From Pseudomonadota bacterium (GTDB taxonomy: Bacteria > Verrucomicrobiota > Verrucomicrobiia > Limisphaerales > SXTU01), in assembly GCA_009922615.1 (NCBI GenBank), contig RFVF01000028.1:1-57719 (forward strand): a stretch of 57,719 nucleotides of DNA. The letters run 5' to 3'. The notes under the pieces are model-generated. The model saw only the letters and a list, made by a program, of their open reading frames with translations, had not been told where the DNA came from and did not search any database. Every line of letters starts with the position of its first letter. Within the stretch, counting starts at the first letter, position 1. Shown in pieces: positions 47,351-57,309 of this stretch. A program made the translations under genes and the position numbers.

Positions 47351-50300
47351 TCACTTCTTCACCCAGTCGATTGCGTTCATCAGCAGGGTCTTGAACTCCG
47401 GCAAATCGTGGGCGCGGGCGTCGTGGCCGAGGGTGAGGCCGGCGATGCGGGCCTTGGCGTGCTTCACCACGAAGACTTGCGGGTAGGTCCCGGGCTTAAG
47501 CGTGGAGGTCGCGGTGGCGAGGACTTCGATGGGCGTGCCGGCGGTGTCGGGTATGAAGTAGTAGAGTTCGTCGGTGATGCGGAAGCTGGCGGGGACGCCC
47601 TTCATGATGGGATGCGCGGCGTTGGTGGCCTTGACTTCGTATTCGCCGAGGCGGTCGTGGCCGCGTGAGCCACCGCCGGCCAGCTCGCGATTATACTCCG
47701 GCCAGTCGGCGTAGTTATACCACACGCCGGCGTGCAGGAGCACGACGCCTTTGCCGGCGTTCACGTGGTCGAAGAGAGCCTTGCGCGCCTCGGGCGTAGT
47801 GAAGGCGGGGGTGTTCACGCTCAGGACAAGGACATCGACGTTCTTCACGTGATCCACGAAGTCGAGCGGGCTCTCGGTGTAGTTCACGGAGTATTTCCCG
47901 GCGGCTTTTAGCGTGGCAACGTCGGCGAGGTTGAAGAAGCGCTGGAAGTCGTGCGAGCTGCCGCCACCGATGAGCAGAACCTTGGTGCCGTTGCCCCACT
48001 CGATCTTCTCGGCGCGGGGCGGAGGCGGGAGATTCTTCGCGGCGGGTTGCTTGCCTTTCTTGCCGTCGCCCTTGGCGGCAGGTGCGGCCACGGCGGCGGG
48101 CGCGTTGCCGCCGGGGATGGGAGCGTCGCTGAAGTCCGCCGTCACGGCGAGCGTGGTGGGTGCGACGACGTTGCCCGCGCTGGCGAAGGTGAGCTTCTCG
48201 ATCACGCCGGTGCCGGTGAGCCGGCGGCTGGCGTAGCGCAACTGCGAGCCGTTGCTGGTGAGGCCGCGCACGAGCTTGGATTTCTCCACGTCCACCTCGC
48301 GGATGTAGTCGGCGATGTCCTCGCCGTTCTTGAAGACGAGTTCCTCCTGCTTCCCGTCGGCGTAATGCACGGTGACTTTCAGCGAAGACTCATTTGCCTG
48401 GCCGTAGGGGAAGGCCCAGCCGCCGACATTGCCGAGGAAGTGCAGTTGCTTCGCGGCGAAGCCGACCTTGGCCTCGACGGTCTGCGGAAAAGTCTTTTGG
48501 GCGTAGACGTTTGGCGGGCCACCTTTGAGCACCATGATGTTCCGGCCGCTGGGAGACTTGTCGGCGGCAACGACGTTGAACGGCACGCCATAGGCCGGGA
48601 GAATGCCGGCCTTGGCCAGCGCGATGGAGCCGCCGTTGGGATCCTTGCTGGCGTAAAGGCCGTCGCGCGTGTTCGCGGTGAAGGCGGCGGTGAGATCAAT
48701 GAACCGGAAGCGCGCGTCGCTCTCGCACATGAAGGCGAGGATGTCGCGCAAGCTTTCCGCGCCGAGCGCCTCGAAGCCCTCGGGCATCAGCGAACGGCCG
48801 GTGCTCCGGCGCACCTTGATGTCGGATTTCTTGATTTCCTTTTCGCCCGCGGCATTCGCGAGCGCGATGAGTTGGTTGTTTTCACGCGTCACGACGCCGT
48901 CGTGCTGCTCGCCGTCCTTGTTCTCGATGGTCACGGCCACGAAGCTCGCGTCCACCTCGCGGTTGGGGTCGAGCACCGCAACGAGCAATTCCGCCGGGCC
49001 GTGCGCGCCCATGCCGGTGAGCGGCGGGCCGACGCGTTTGCCGAGGTCGCCGAGCATGTGGCACACGGCGCAATTCACGGTGAAAAGCTCCTTGCCCTTG
49101 GCGACGTTGCCGGGCTTGGTGACTTCCGGCGTGAACTTCGCGATCAGCTCGTCCTTCTGCTTCGCCTCGGGGCCGCGCAGTTTTTCGATCAACGCAGCGG
49201 CGCGCTTCGCGATGTCGGCATTGGGGAAGTAGCGCAGGCGGTGCAAGTTCGCCGGCCCGAGCGACTCGGCCTTCAACGCGCCGCCTTCGAGCGCGTTGAG
49301 CAGCGCCGTGGCCCAGTCGTTGCGGCGCAGGAGCGTATTGAACGCGAGCGGCTGCAACTCGCCGGGCAGTTGCGGATACGCGGCGGCCAGGCTTGCGCCG
49401 ACGTTCGCCTCGCTCAATTCCGCGAGCGCCTCGACGACGCGCTGCTGCAAGCCGGTCGGTGTCTTACCGCCGAGCAGCTTCACGACGGCAGGCAAAATCT
49501 CCGCACTGGCGGAACGCATCCCGATCAGATTGCTGACGAGCGCGACGCGCGTGGCTTCGGGTTGTGTGGCGTCGCAAAGTTTGGCGAGCAACGCCTTCAC
49601 CTGCGTGTCCACGATGGCTTTGAGCGCGCCCGGCTTGTCCCACTTGGCGATGAAGGGCAGCACGGCACCGGCGAGGCGCGCGTCGCTGGACGCGGCGAGC
49701 TTGCGCAGCGCGGCTTCGAGTTCGCCGCTCCACGCGGGCGCGTCCGGCAAGCGCAGCGCGGGCGCGAGACTTTCGAGCAGTCCGGCCTTGAGCGCGTTGG
49801 CACTGTCGGGCTTGGCGGCGAGCGAGACGATGAGCTTGCCGGATTGATCGGCGGAGTTCGCGACCGCGCCGCTCAACGAGGTGACGAGGGAAATCAACTC
49901 GGGCCGGCCGCTGGCGAACGCGGCGTCGAGGAACGCACCAGGGGATTTCGCGGCGACGCCGAGGAACGCCGACTGCGACCACTTGTCATCGAGGGTCGGA
50001 TAAACGGCGACTAGCTCAGCGGCTTCGTTCGCGGAAATCTCCTGCGCCGCCAGGGTGAGCAACGCACCGAGCCGCACAGTGGTGTCGCTGTCCTTCACGA
50101 GCTTCAGCGCGGCGGCCTTACTGCTCGCGGGCGCAGCGGCAGCGACCTTCATCGCGCTCTTGCGGAGCGATGGTTCCTTGTCGTTCGCCGCCGCAGTGAG
50201 TGTTGCGTCGTCCAGACGGCCGAGGCGATTCAAGGCCCACAGCGCAGCGACGCGGCTCGCCGGAGTTTTGGGCGAAGCGACTAGCTGCTTCAAAGCGGGC

Positions 50301-52567
50301 GCGACGTCCGTGGCGTTGTTTTCGGCGAGCAGGCGCACCGCGTTTTGGCGCACGTGCAAGTTGACGTTCTCCAGCGCGGTGACGAGTTCAGTTGCAGAAG
50401 CCTTCGCCAAGTTCGGCACCGTGAGTTTCTTCGCGTCCTTGTGATCCAAGCGCCAGATGCGGGCGTAGTAGTGGTCGCGGTCGGGGCGGATGGCGGCGTT
50501 GCGCGGGCCGTGCTTGGGGCCGCGCGTGTCGTTGTGGATGACGGCCTGGTTGTAGAAGTCCACGACGTAGAGCGCGCCGTCCGGGCCGGTGCGGACTTCG
50601 ATGGGCCGGAACCAATAATCCTTGCCGCCGATGAATTCGATTTCCTCGCGGCCTTGCGCGCGCGCGGCGGCGTAGCTCACGCCGTTCCGCGTGACGATGG
50701 CATCGTGGACGATGTTGATGGTCGGTTCGGTGGTGAAGTAGCGGTTGTTCCACGCGGCCGGCCACGCGCCGCCGTCGTAAATCACACAGCCCGCCGCCGC
50801 CGTGAAGAAGCCGACCCAGTCGATCTGCACATACGGCAGGCGGTCGTAGGGAATCAGCGGGAAGGTCTTCACGCTCTTCTCGCACACGACGTAGCTCGGC
50901 GTGCCGGGGAGCTTGCCGCGCGAGAGTTGTTCCTCGCTCATCACGGTGTGCATGAGCAGGTCGCCGCTGGTGGGCTGCGTCCAGAAGACTTCGTTGTCCC
51001 ACGCGATTTGCAGGCCCCAGGTGTTGCCGCCCTTGGAGGAAAACTGCTCGAAGGCCGAGCCGTCCGGCTTAAAGCGCACGACGCCCGAGCCGATGCGCCC
51101 GAAGTGCTTCGTGCCGTCACCGCTGGTCACGTCACTGCTGCCGCTGTAGCCGTGCGTCGCGTAAATCCAGCCGTCGAAGCCCCAGCGCAGGTTGTTGATG
51201 ACTGCGTGCGTGTCGCCGTAGCCGAGATTCGTGTAAAGCTTGGTGGCCTTGTTGCACACGCCGCTGCCGCTGGTGTCTTCGAGCAGCCACACGTCCGGCG
51301 CGGCGGCGGCAATCACGCCGCTCTTGTGAAACACGAAACTCGTCACGCGCTCCAACCCGCCGGGCACGCCGTGCGCGTAGTCAGCGAACACTTTCTTCGT
51401 GTCCATCACGCCGTCGCCCTTCGAGGAAGTGAGAATGGAAATGCGGTCGTAGGCCGGGCGGTCGTAGTTCTTCCCGTCGTCGGTGAGCTTGTCGTCCTTC
51501 TGCCAGCGCTGCACGTAGTCGGTGCGCGGATTCACCGAGCGGCCGTCGGGATACTCGGGCGTCTCGGCGACCCACAAGCGGCCCGCCGCGTCCCAGTCCA
51601 CGTTCATGACTTTGTTGATGAGCGGCTCGCTGGCGACGAGTGACATCTTGAAGTCAGGATGAATGACCAGTTGCTTGAGCGAATCCGCCGGACGCGACGG
51701 TCCGACTGCGGGGTAAAGCAACGAGTCAATTTCCTCGGGCTTGGTGAATTCATCCACGTTCGCGCGTTGGCCGGCCCACGCAATGCCGCGCAGCAGCACG
51801 GCGCGGTAATGCGGCATGTTGAACGTCGCGAACTTGTGGCCGGGAATGCTGACGAACGCGCGGTAGGGCTTGCCGCCGGCGAGCGTGCGCTCATAGGTCC
51901 ACATCTGCGGCGCGAGGTCATAAACGGTGATCTTGCCGCGCTCGGGTTGGCCGTTCTTCTGGTTGCGGCGCGCGGCGGAGACGTTGGGCGTGTAGGCGGC
52001 GGCGAGCACACGAGCATCGGGTGAGAGGTCCATGTCGTAGTAAATCTCGTCATCGAGGTCGAAGTTCGCGACGCCGGTCGTGATCGGATGCGTGCGGTCC
52101 ACGTAGTAAAGCGACATCGGACCTTCGAGCCACTTCGTCGTGCCATGCACCCACGAGCCGCCGATGACGGACTTCCAGTGCTCCGCGTTGTCCGGGATCG
52201 AGCGCGTCGGCACCGTGGCCGTGTGAATCACCACGAGGCCGCCGCCGCGCTTGAGAAACGCGTCGAGGCTCGCGCGCTGTTCGACCGGGAAGCCGCCGCC
52301 GTCCTGCGCGAACATCACGAGCACGTCGGTCTGCGCGAGCTGCGCGGCCGTGGGGAGTTCGAGGCCGCCGTCCACCTTCATGCCGCGCTCGGTGAGCAGC
52401 TTGCTCCACTCGCCGAGGAAGCGCGGGTGGGCGTGGACTTCTTGGCCACGGTTGGAAGCGTTGGCGCGGATGAACACCCGCAGCGGCTCGGCGGCGGAGA
52501 GCGTTATCGCAGCAAGCCACACCGTGAGAATGGACTGCGTCAGGGACGAAAGGAGGCGGTGCTTCAT
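47351..52567 (-). CDS. Giant ThuA / dehydrogenase propeller / HEAT / cytochrome c / ThuA fusion
   Basis: 1738 residues with a signal peptide (about 1-26). The first ThuA (trehalose-utilisation, class-I glutamine-amidotransferase-like) domain spans about 28-265 (VLVMFAQDGGGFPVEQR, GGGLVVIHTATVP). A PVC-type membrane-bound dehydrogenase propeller spans about 300-700 (WDAAGRLWVAETPEYPDGR). HEAT repeats extend to about 1120. A c-type heme site CAVCHMLGDLGKRVGPPLTG is near 1165. A beta-rich domain follows, then a Pro/Lys linker and a second ThuA domain (about 1500-1738; VLLIGGGSSHDFQRFF, GVVLLHAGVWYNY). It is probably a periplasmic sugar-oxidising enzyme. Having a ThuA domain at both ends is unusual. 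Confidence 0.92.
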   Translation of the reverse strand: MKHRLLSSLTQSILTVWLAAITLSAAEPLRVFIRANASNRGQEVHAHPRFLGEWSKLLTERGMKVDGGLELPTAAQLAQTDVLVMFAQDGGGFPVEQRASLDAFLKRGGGLVVIHTATVPTRSIPDNAEHWKSVIGGSWVHGTTKWLEGPMSLYYVDRTHPITTGVANFDLDDEIYYDMDLSPDARVLAAAYTPNVSAARRNQKNGQPERGKITVYDLAPQMWTYERTLAGGKPYRAFVSIPGHKFATFNMPHYRAVLLRGIAWAGQRANVDEFTKPEEIDSLLYPAVGPSRPADSLKQLVIHPDFKMSLVASEPLINKVMNVDWDAAGRLWVAETPEYPDGRSVNPRTDYVQRWQKDDKLTDDGKNYDRPAYDRISILTSSKGDGVMDTKKVFADYAHGVPGGLERVTSFVFHKSGVIAAAAPDVWLLEDTSGSGVCNKATKLYTNLGYGDTHAVINNLRWGFDGWIYATHGYSGSSDVTSGDGTKHFGRIGSGVVRFKPDGSAFEQFSSKGGNTWGLQIAWDNEVFWTQPTSGDLLMHTVMSEEQLSRGKLPGTPSYVVCEKSVKTFPLIPYDRLPYVQIDWVGFFTAAAGCVIYDGGAWPAAWNNRYFTTEPTINIVHDAIVTRNGVSYAAARAQGREEIEFIGGKDYWFRPIEVRTGPDGALYVVDFYNQAVIHNDTRGPKHGPRNAAIRPDRDHYYARIWRLDHKDAKKLTVPNLAKASATELVTALENVNLHVRQNAVRLLAENNATDVAPALKQLVASPKTPASRVAALWALNRLGRLDDATLTAAANDKEPSLRKSAMKVAAAAPASSKAAALKLVKDSDTTVRLGALLTLAAQEISANEAAELVAVYPTLDDKWSQSAFLGVAAKSPGAFLDAAFASGRPELISLVTSLSGAVANSADQSGKLIVSLAAKPDSANALKAGLLESLAPALRLPDAPAWSGELEAALRKLAASSDARLAGAVLPFIAKWDKPGALKAIVDTQVKALLAKLCDATQPEATRVALVSNLIGMRSASAEILPAVVKLLGGKTPTGLQQRVVEALAELSEANVGASLAAAYPQLPGELQPLAFNTLLRRNDWATALLNALEGGALKAESLGPANLHRLRYFPNADIAKRAAALIEKLRGPEAKQKDELIAKFTPEVTKPGNVAKGKELFTVNCAVCHMLGDLGKRVGPPLTGMGAHGPAELLVAVLDPNREVDASFVAVTIENKDGEQHDGVVTRENNQLIALANAAGEKEIKKSDIKVRRSTGRSLMPEGFEALGAESLRDILAFMCESDARFRFIDLTAAFTANTRDGLYASKDPNGGSIALAKAGILPAYGVPFNVVAADKSPSGRNIMVLKGGPPNVYAQKTFPQTVEAKVGFAAKQLHFLGNVGGWAFPYGQANESSLKVTVHYADGKQEELVFKNGEDIADYIREVDVEKSKLVRGLTSNGSQLRYASRRLTGTGVIEKLTFASAGNVVAPTTLAVTADFSDAPIPGGNAPAAVAAPAAKGDGKKGKQPAAKNLPPPPRAEKIEWGNGTKVLLIGGGSSHDFQRFFNLADVATLKAAGKYSVNYTESPLDFVDHVKNVDVLVLSVNTPAFTTPEARKALFDHVNAGKGVVLLHAGVWYNYADWPEYNRELAGGGSRGHDRLGEYEVKATNAAHPIMKGVPASFRITDELYYFIPDTAGTPIEVLATATSTLKPGTYPQVFVVKHAKARIAGLTLGHDARAHDLPEFKTLLMNAIDWVKK

Positions 52568-52778
52568 ATCGAATGGTATCGGTTACGTGGCGGCATTTAA
52601 CGGGTCGCCGGAGTCAAAAGCAACGGCCAGCCGATGGCTCCAGCGCACCAGCCGATATTTCAAATCCACCCTTCAGCGGTATGAAATTGGGGCGAGCCGG
52701 CGGGGTGCATTTTTTGTTTCGTGTTGAAAACTCCTGTTGCCAGTCCGCGTGCCGCTCGTGTAGAAGCCCGCGCTACTC

Positions 52779-55595
52779 ATGGGCAAAGCACTCATCATTG
52801 CTGAGAAGCCATCCGTCGCCGGCGACATCGCCAAGGCGCTCGGTGGCTTCACCAAAGACAAGTCCGGCGAGTTCTACGAGAGCCCGACGCACATCATCTC
52901 GTCCGCCGTCGGGCATCTGCTTGAACTCGGCGTGCCGGAGGAGCATGACATCAAGAAAGGCAAGTGGACCTTCACGCACCTGCCACACATTCCGCCTCGT
53001 TTCGCGTTGAATCCCATCGAAAAGTCTGCCGACCGTCTCAAAGGCCTCCAGCGCCTTATCAAACGGAAGGACGTGGACACGCTCATCAACGCCTGCGACG
53101 CCGGGCGCGAGGGTGAACTCATCTTTCGCCGCATCACGGAATTCACGAAGGCCAAGCAGCCCATCCAGCGGCTCTGGCTCCAGTCCATGACCGCTGCGTC
53201 CATCCGCGACGGTTTCGCGCAGCTTCGCAGCGACGCCTCCATGCGTCCGCTCGCTGATGCTGCCGAGAGCCGCGCCGAGGCGGACTGGCTCATCGGCATC
53301 AACGGCACGCGGGCGATGACCGCGTTCAATAACAAAACCGGCGGCTTCAACCTCACGACCGTCGGGCGCGTGCAGACGCCCACGCTGGCCATCCTCGTCG
53401 AGCGCGAGGCGAAGATCCGCAAGTTCGTCGCGCGCGATTACTGGGAAGTGCTCGGCACCTTCGACGCCAAGGCTGGTCAATACGAAGGCCGCTGGTTCGA
53501 CGAGAAATATCAGAAGAACACCGCGAAGGACGCCGACGCAGAAATCAAGGCCGAGCGTCTTTGGACGAAGGCCGAGGCTGATGCGCTCGCCGCGAAGTGT
53601 CTCGGCAAGCCGGGCATCGTCACCGAGGAGAGCAAGCCCAGCACGCAACTTTCACCCGGCCTCTACGATCTCACCACGCTTCAGCGCGAGGCGAACGGAC
53701 GGTTCGGCTTCAGCGCGAAGAACACGCTCGGCCTCGCCCAAGCGCTTTACGAAAAGCACAAGGTGCTCACCTACCCGAGAACGGACGCCCGCGCGCTGCC
53801 GGAGGATTACATTCCCACGGTGAAGAAGACGCTCGACTCGTTGCGTGACCTTGCGGGCTACAGCGGACCGGCTGAGAAGATTCTCACCAGCGACTGGGTG
53901 CGGCCGAACAAGCGCATCTTCAATAACGCAAAAATCTCCGACCACTTCGCCATCATCCCGACGGGCGTGCTGCCGAAAGGTTTGTCCGAGCCCGAGCAAA
54001 AACTCTACGACCTCGTCACGCGCCGCTTCCTCGCGGTCTTCTTCCCCGCTGCCGAGTTCCTCGAAACCACGCGCATCACGCGCGTCGAGGGCGAGCCGTT
54101 CAAGAGCGCTGGCAAGGTGCTCGTCAAGGCCGGCTGGCTCGAAGTCTATGGCAAGGAAGCCGCCGGCGACGACGGCGCGCCCAGCCTCGTTCCCGTCGCG
54201 CAGGGGGAGTCGGTGAAGACCACGAACGTCGAGGTCAAGGGCAGCCAGACCAAGCCCCCTGCGCGTTACACGGAAGCCACGTTGCTTGGCGCGATGGAGA
54301 GTGCCGGCAAGCTCGTCGAGGACGACGAACTGCGCGAGGCTATGAGCGAGCGCGGCCTCGGCACGCCCGCCACGCGCGCGGCCATCATCGAAGGGTTGAT
54401 CTACGAGCAATACGTCCACCGCAACCAGCGCGAGCTGGTGCCGAGTGCGAAGGCCTTCACGCTCATTGCGCTGCTCAACGGCCTGAGCATCCCTGAGCTG
54501 ACCAAGCCCGAGCTGACCGGCGATTGGGAGTTCAAGCTCCGCCAAATGCAGCGCGGCCAGCTCGCGCGCGATCAGTTCATGGCCGAGATTCGCGCGCTCA
54601 CCGAGCGCATCGTCGGCCAGACCAAGGCCTACGAGCACGACACCATTCCCGGCGACTTTGGCAAGCTCCAGACACCTTGCCCGAAGTGCGGCGGCGAAGT
54701 TCACGAGAACTACAAAAAGTTCCAATGCCAGAAGTGCGACTGGAACATGTGGAAGACCATCCTCGGCCGTGCGTTTGAGATCGAGGAGGTCGAGACGCTG
54801 CTGCGCGAGAAGCAGGTCGGGCCGCTTCAGGGTTTCCGCAGCAAGCAGGGTTTCCCCTTTGCCGCCGTGATGAAGCTTTCGCCCGAGGGTGAGGCGAAGT
54901 TTGACTTCGGCAACGACCAAAAGGACGAGGAGAACGCCGCGCCCGTGGACTTCACCGGCAAGGAGCCGCTCGGCCAGTGCCCCAAGTGCAAGGATGGCCG
55001 CGTCTTCGAGAATGGCATGAACTACGTTTGCGAGCGGGCGACCGGCGCGGACCGTAAGTGCGACTTCAAGACCGGCGCGATCATCCTCCAGCAGCCCATC
55101 GAAAAGGCGCAGATCGTCAAGCTGCTTGCCGAGGGCAAGACGGATTTACTGAAAGGCTTTGTGTCGAAGAAGACGGGCCGCAAGTTCGAGGCGTTCCTCA
55201 AATTCGATGGCAACAAGGTCAGCTTCGAGTTCGCGCCGCGCGAGAAGAAGTTCCCCGCCAAGGGCGCGAAGAAAGGCGACGCCACCCCCGCCGTGAAGCT
55301 CGACTTCACCGGGCAGGAACCGCTGGGGAAATGCCCCAAGTGCAAGGGTAACGTCTTCGAAGGCCCCGAGTCCTACCTCTGCGAGCGTAGCCAACTCGAT
55401 GCAAAGAAGTGCACCTTCAAGACCGGCAAGGTGGTGCTGCAACAGCCCGTGGACCGCGAGCAGGTCAAGAAACTCCTCGCCAAGGGCAAGACCGACCTCC
55501 TCACGCAATTCATCAGCAAGGCCGGCAAGCCCTTCCCGGCGCACCTCAAGCTCGCCGAGCGGGGGAAGGTGGAGTTTGAGTTTCCGGAACGATAG
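52779..55595 (+). CDS. topB: DNA topoisomerase III with three C-terminal zinc modules
   Basis: 938 residues. A type IA topoisomerase that relaxes and decatenates DNA through a covalent tyrosine intermediate. The Toprim domain opens the protein (ALIIAEKPSVAGDIAKALGG; INACDAGREGELIFR carries the acidic metal ligands). The active-site Tyr lies in VLTYPRTDARALPEDY, and LGTPATRAAIIEGLI follows. The C-terminus has a CPKCGGEVHENYKKFQCQKC zinc ribbon (about 629-648) plus two similar later modules (PLGQCPKCKDG, PLGKCPKCKGN), each followed by an EGKTDLLKGFVSKK-type repeat. This tail of about 310 residues is longer than in E. coli TopB and fits the family of TopB with topo-C repeats. Confidence 0.96.
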   Translation: MGKALIIAEKPSVAGDIAKALGGFTKDKSGEFYESPTHIISSAVGHLLELGVPEEHDIKKGKWTFTHLPHIPPRFALNPIEKSADRLKGLQRLIKRKDVDTLINACDAGREGELIFRRITEFTKAKQPIQRLWLQSMTAASIRDGFAQLRSDASMRPLADAAESRAEADWLIGINGTRAMTAFNNKTGGFNLTTVGRVQTPTLAILVEREAKIRKFVARDYWEVLGTFDAKAGQYEGRWFDEKYQKNTAKDADAEIKAERLWTKAEADALAAKCLGKPGIVTEESKPSTQLSPGLYDLTTLQREANGRFGFSAKNTLGLAQALYEKHKVLTYPRTDARALPEDYIPTVKKTLDSLRDLAGYSGPAEKILTSDWVRPNKRIFNNAKISDHFAIIPTGVLPKGLSEPEQKLYDLVTRRFLAVFFPAAEFLETTRITRVEGEPFKSAGKVLVKAGWLEVYGKEAAGDDGAPSLVPVAQGESVKTTNVEVKGSQTKPPARYTEATLLGAMESAGKLVEDDELREAMSERGLGTPATRAAIIEGLIYEQYVHRNQRELVPSAKAFTLIALLNGLSIPELTKPELTGDWEFKLRQMQRGQLARDQFMAEIRALTERIVGQTKAYEHDTIPGDFGKLQTPCPKCGGEVHENYKKFQCQKCDWNMWKTILGRAFEIEEVETLLREKQVGPLQGFRSKQGFPFAAVMKLSPEGEAKFDFGNDQKDEENAAPVDFTGKEPLGQCPKCKDGRVFENGMNYVCERATGADRKCDFKTGAIILQQPIEKAQIVKLLAEGKTDLLKGFVSKKTGRKFEAFLKFDGNKVSFEFAPREKKFPAKGAKKGDATPAVKLDFTGQEPLGKCPKCKGNVFEGPESYLCERSQLDAKKCTFKTGKVVLQQPVDREQVKKLLAKGKTDLLTQFISKAGKPFPAHLKLAERGKVEFEFPER

Positions 55596-55722
55596 GTAAA
55601 GCAGCGGGAACGAGAGGGCGTTGAAGCGTGGTATCAAAGCGGCTGTCGGATGACCAAGAGCCGTCAAAATGAGCAAGACTTACTGCTGACCGCTCCGTCA
55701 AACATTCGCCGGGCTGACACGT

Positions 55723-56169
55723 ATGCTTATCTTCAATCCCGAATTTCCGATGCCTTTAGAGGAGCTGGCCAAGGTTTGGGGGATTAATTTGGCGCTCATG
55801 CAACGGATGGTCCGTGCGGGCTGCCCAACCGTTGACGGTGCCGTTTCTAACGCAGACTTGGTTCGCTGGCTTATAGAGCACTACTTGGCTGCGCTTTCTG
55901 AGTATTCAGTCGAGTCGCTTCCCAAGGATGGCTACTACTGTGAATTGAGCCGGTATTGGGTTCTGAGGCCTGTAACAGAGTGGGAGCTTCACGACGCGGA
56001 AGGCTGGCTCGCCGTCGGTGGACCAGGCGTGGACGGAATTGCTTGGGCCGTGAAGAAGAACGAAACTGGTTTGTTCGCTTTTTATCCGATTGAAAGGGAA
56101 TTCGTGTATGTGGCTAAGGATGGGCCAGCACTCGTGTCGAACTGGAATTCAGGGACCATCGCAGTGTAA
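55723..56169 (+). CDS. Hypothetical protein with possible N-terminal helix-turn-helix
   Basis: 148 residues, unrecognised. The N-terminal 50 residues (FPMPLEELAKVWGINLALMQ, AGCPTVDGAVSNADLVRWLI) resemble a small DNA-binding or adaptor helix-turn-helix such as those of phage terminase small subunits or excisionases. The C-terminal part looks like a compact alpha/beta domain of the SMI1/KNR4 kind (VLRPVTEWELHDAEGWLAVG, GVDGIAWAVKKNETGLFAFY). Base composition is poorer in GC than its neighbours and codon use is more relaxed, which points to acquisition. No partner is obvious. Confidence 0.65.
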   Translation: MLIFNPEFPMPLEELAKVWGINLALMQRMVRAGCPTVDGAVSNADLVRWLIEHYLAALSEYSVESLPKDGYYCELSRYWVLRPVTEWELHDAEGWLAVGGPGVDGIAWAVKKNETGLFAFYPIEREFVYVAKDGPALVSNWNSGTIAV

Positions 56170-56493
56170 ATACTCCGGGTGGACAGCCTATCCGGCCGGT
56201 AGTCGCAATCTTCAGGTTGCGCGTCCCTCGCGCCGTTCCCCGAGCCGGCTAACGCCTGCGACTTGCAGTTCGGGGTTACGCCTGCGCCAGCAATCACCAA
56301 CCACGGCCGGGAACGTGGCATTCCCAGTTTCGAAGGCTTCTTTGGCTGACCAAAGAAGTTTCTTCGGCCGTCGCAACAACCCATCTCATTTCGTAGTTCG
56401 GATTCGACCGCCGAAGCACTGCGGAGACAGAAAGGGAATATCACCGGCTTTTCTTGGTGAACTCTGTGTCCCGGTGGTTAAGTCAGTGTTTCC
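56170..56493. other. Intergenic region with a small palindrome
   Basis: 324 bases between convergent genes with no plausible coding frame on either strand. It holds the palindrome at 56204-56221, related to the one at 11073-11092. Nothing else is recognisable. Confidence 0.5.
56204..56221. repeat. Second copy of the CGCAAcct/aggTTGCG palindrome
   Basis: CGCAATCT pairs with AGGTTGCG across two bases, one pair being a G-T wobble. Sequence and shape match the palindrome at 11073-11092, also in a convergent gap. The two copies suggest a dispersed short repeat or a shared terminator type. Confidence 0.55.
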
Positions 56494-57171
56494 TTAAGGC
56501 CGGGTCTTTTCGAGCTTGCGGATGCGGCCGTCGATTTCGCGGTCGATGGATTTGAGGAGCTTGTCGGCTTTGCCTGGATCGTTCGCCATGGATTCCAGCT
56601 TGCGCTGGTATTTGCTGGAGACGTAGTCGCGTACTTGATCTGGTGTCGCGGTGCGGTAATCGAGCTTTTGCGGAACGGAGAATGAGGGCGGCGGGGCAGG
56701 GGAGGGTTGATAATCTTCGGGCAGGGCCGCGATCTGCCATTCGCCGTGGCCTTCGCGGTGGCACTGCATCTTGAGGGGGAGGCAAACTTCGCGGTCGCCT
56801 TGTTGCAAGGTGACGCGATCGAGCTCGATCGCCGTGAGGGTGTAAGGGCCAAGGGTGTCGCCCGCCTGCGCGGCTTTGCGGTAGCCGGGGCTGGTGCCAT
56901 CGAAGAAAGCGACGGAACCACGTTCGGACAGCAGGGTGCCCAGCAGGGCGAAGGCTTCAATGGCGGTGGGCTTGGGCGGCTTGGGCGCGGCGGTGGCGGC
57001 GGTCCCGGCGGGGCCACGGTTGGCGTTGAAGACGTTGCGCTGCGTGATCACGGCGAAGGGCTTGAAGCCGTCGTCGGTCTTGGTGGGTTTCTCCGGCTTG
57101 GGCTTGCTGGCGGCGCTGGCGACGAGCCCGCTGGCCAGCAGGAGCAGGGGAAGCAGCGCGCGCAATAGCAT
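56494..57171 (-). CDS. GspC/PulC-like exported protein
   Basis: 225 residues with a signal peptide (LLRALLPLLLLASGLVASAAS). The region around residues 40-120 (VITQRNVFNANRGP, AFALLGTLLSERGSVAFFDG, GDTLGPYTLTAIELDRVTLQ) follows the pattern of the homology region of type II secretion protein GspC: a front phenylalanine/asparagine motif, a self-contained beta-barrel, and a GDxLGPYT-like turn. The C-terminal 70 residues are helical and charged (RDYVSSKYQRKLESMANDPG). Full GspC has a transmembrane helix and often a PDZ domain; neither is seen here, so it may be a GspC-like fragment or a paralogue. It is 138 bases downstream of msrB on the same strand. Confidence 0.72.
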   Translation of the reverse strand: MLLRALLPLLLLASGLVASAASKPKPEKPTKTDDGFKPFAVITQRNVFNANRGPAGTAATAAPKPPKPTAIEAFALLGTLLSERGSVAFFDGTSPGYRKAAQAGDTLGPYTLTAIELDRVTLQQGDREVCLPLKMQCHREGHGEWQIAALPEDYQPSPAPPPSFSVPQKLDYRTATPDQVRDYVSSKYQRKLESMANDPGKADKLLKSIDREIDGRIRKLEKTRP

Positions 57172-57309
57172 CGGGTCGGTTTGGTTCGTAGCTGTCGTAG
57201 GCCCAACCGGGAATCGTCACGGTGACGATGCTACGGTTCAACTCACGACGCCTGCTGGACGAGCCTAGGGGCAACGAGGTTTCAACTTCCGTCGCGCGGA
57301 CGGTGGCGC

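Noticed and set aside
47951..50014. 687-codon plus-strand open frame opposite the giant ThuA fusion
   Set aside because: No signal, domain or start context; a mirror of the HEAT-repeat coding region.
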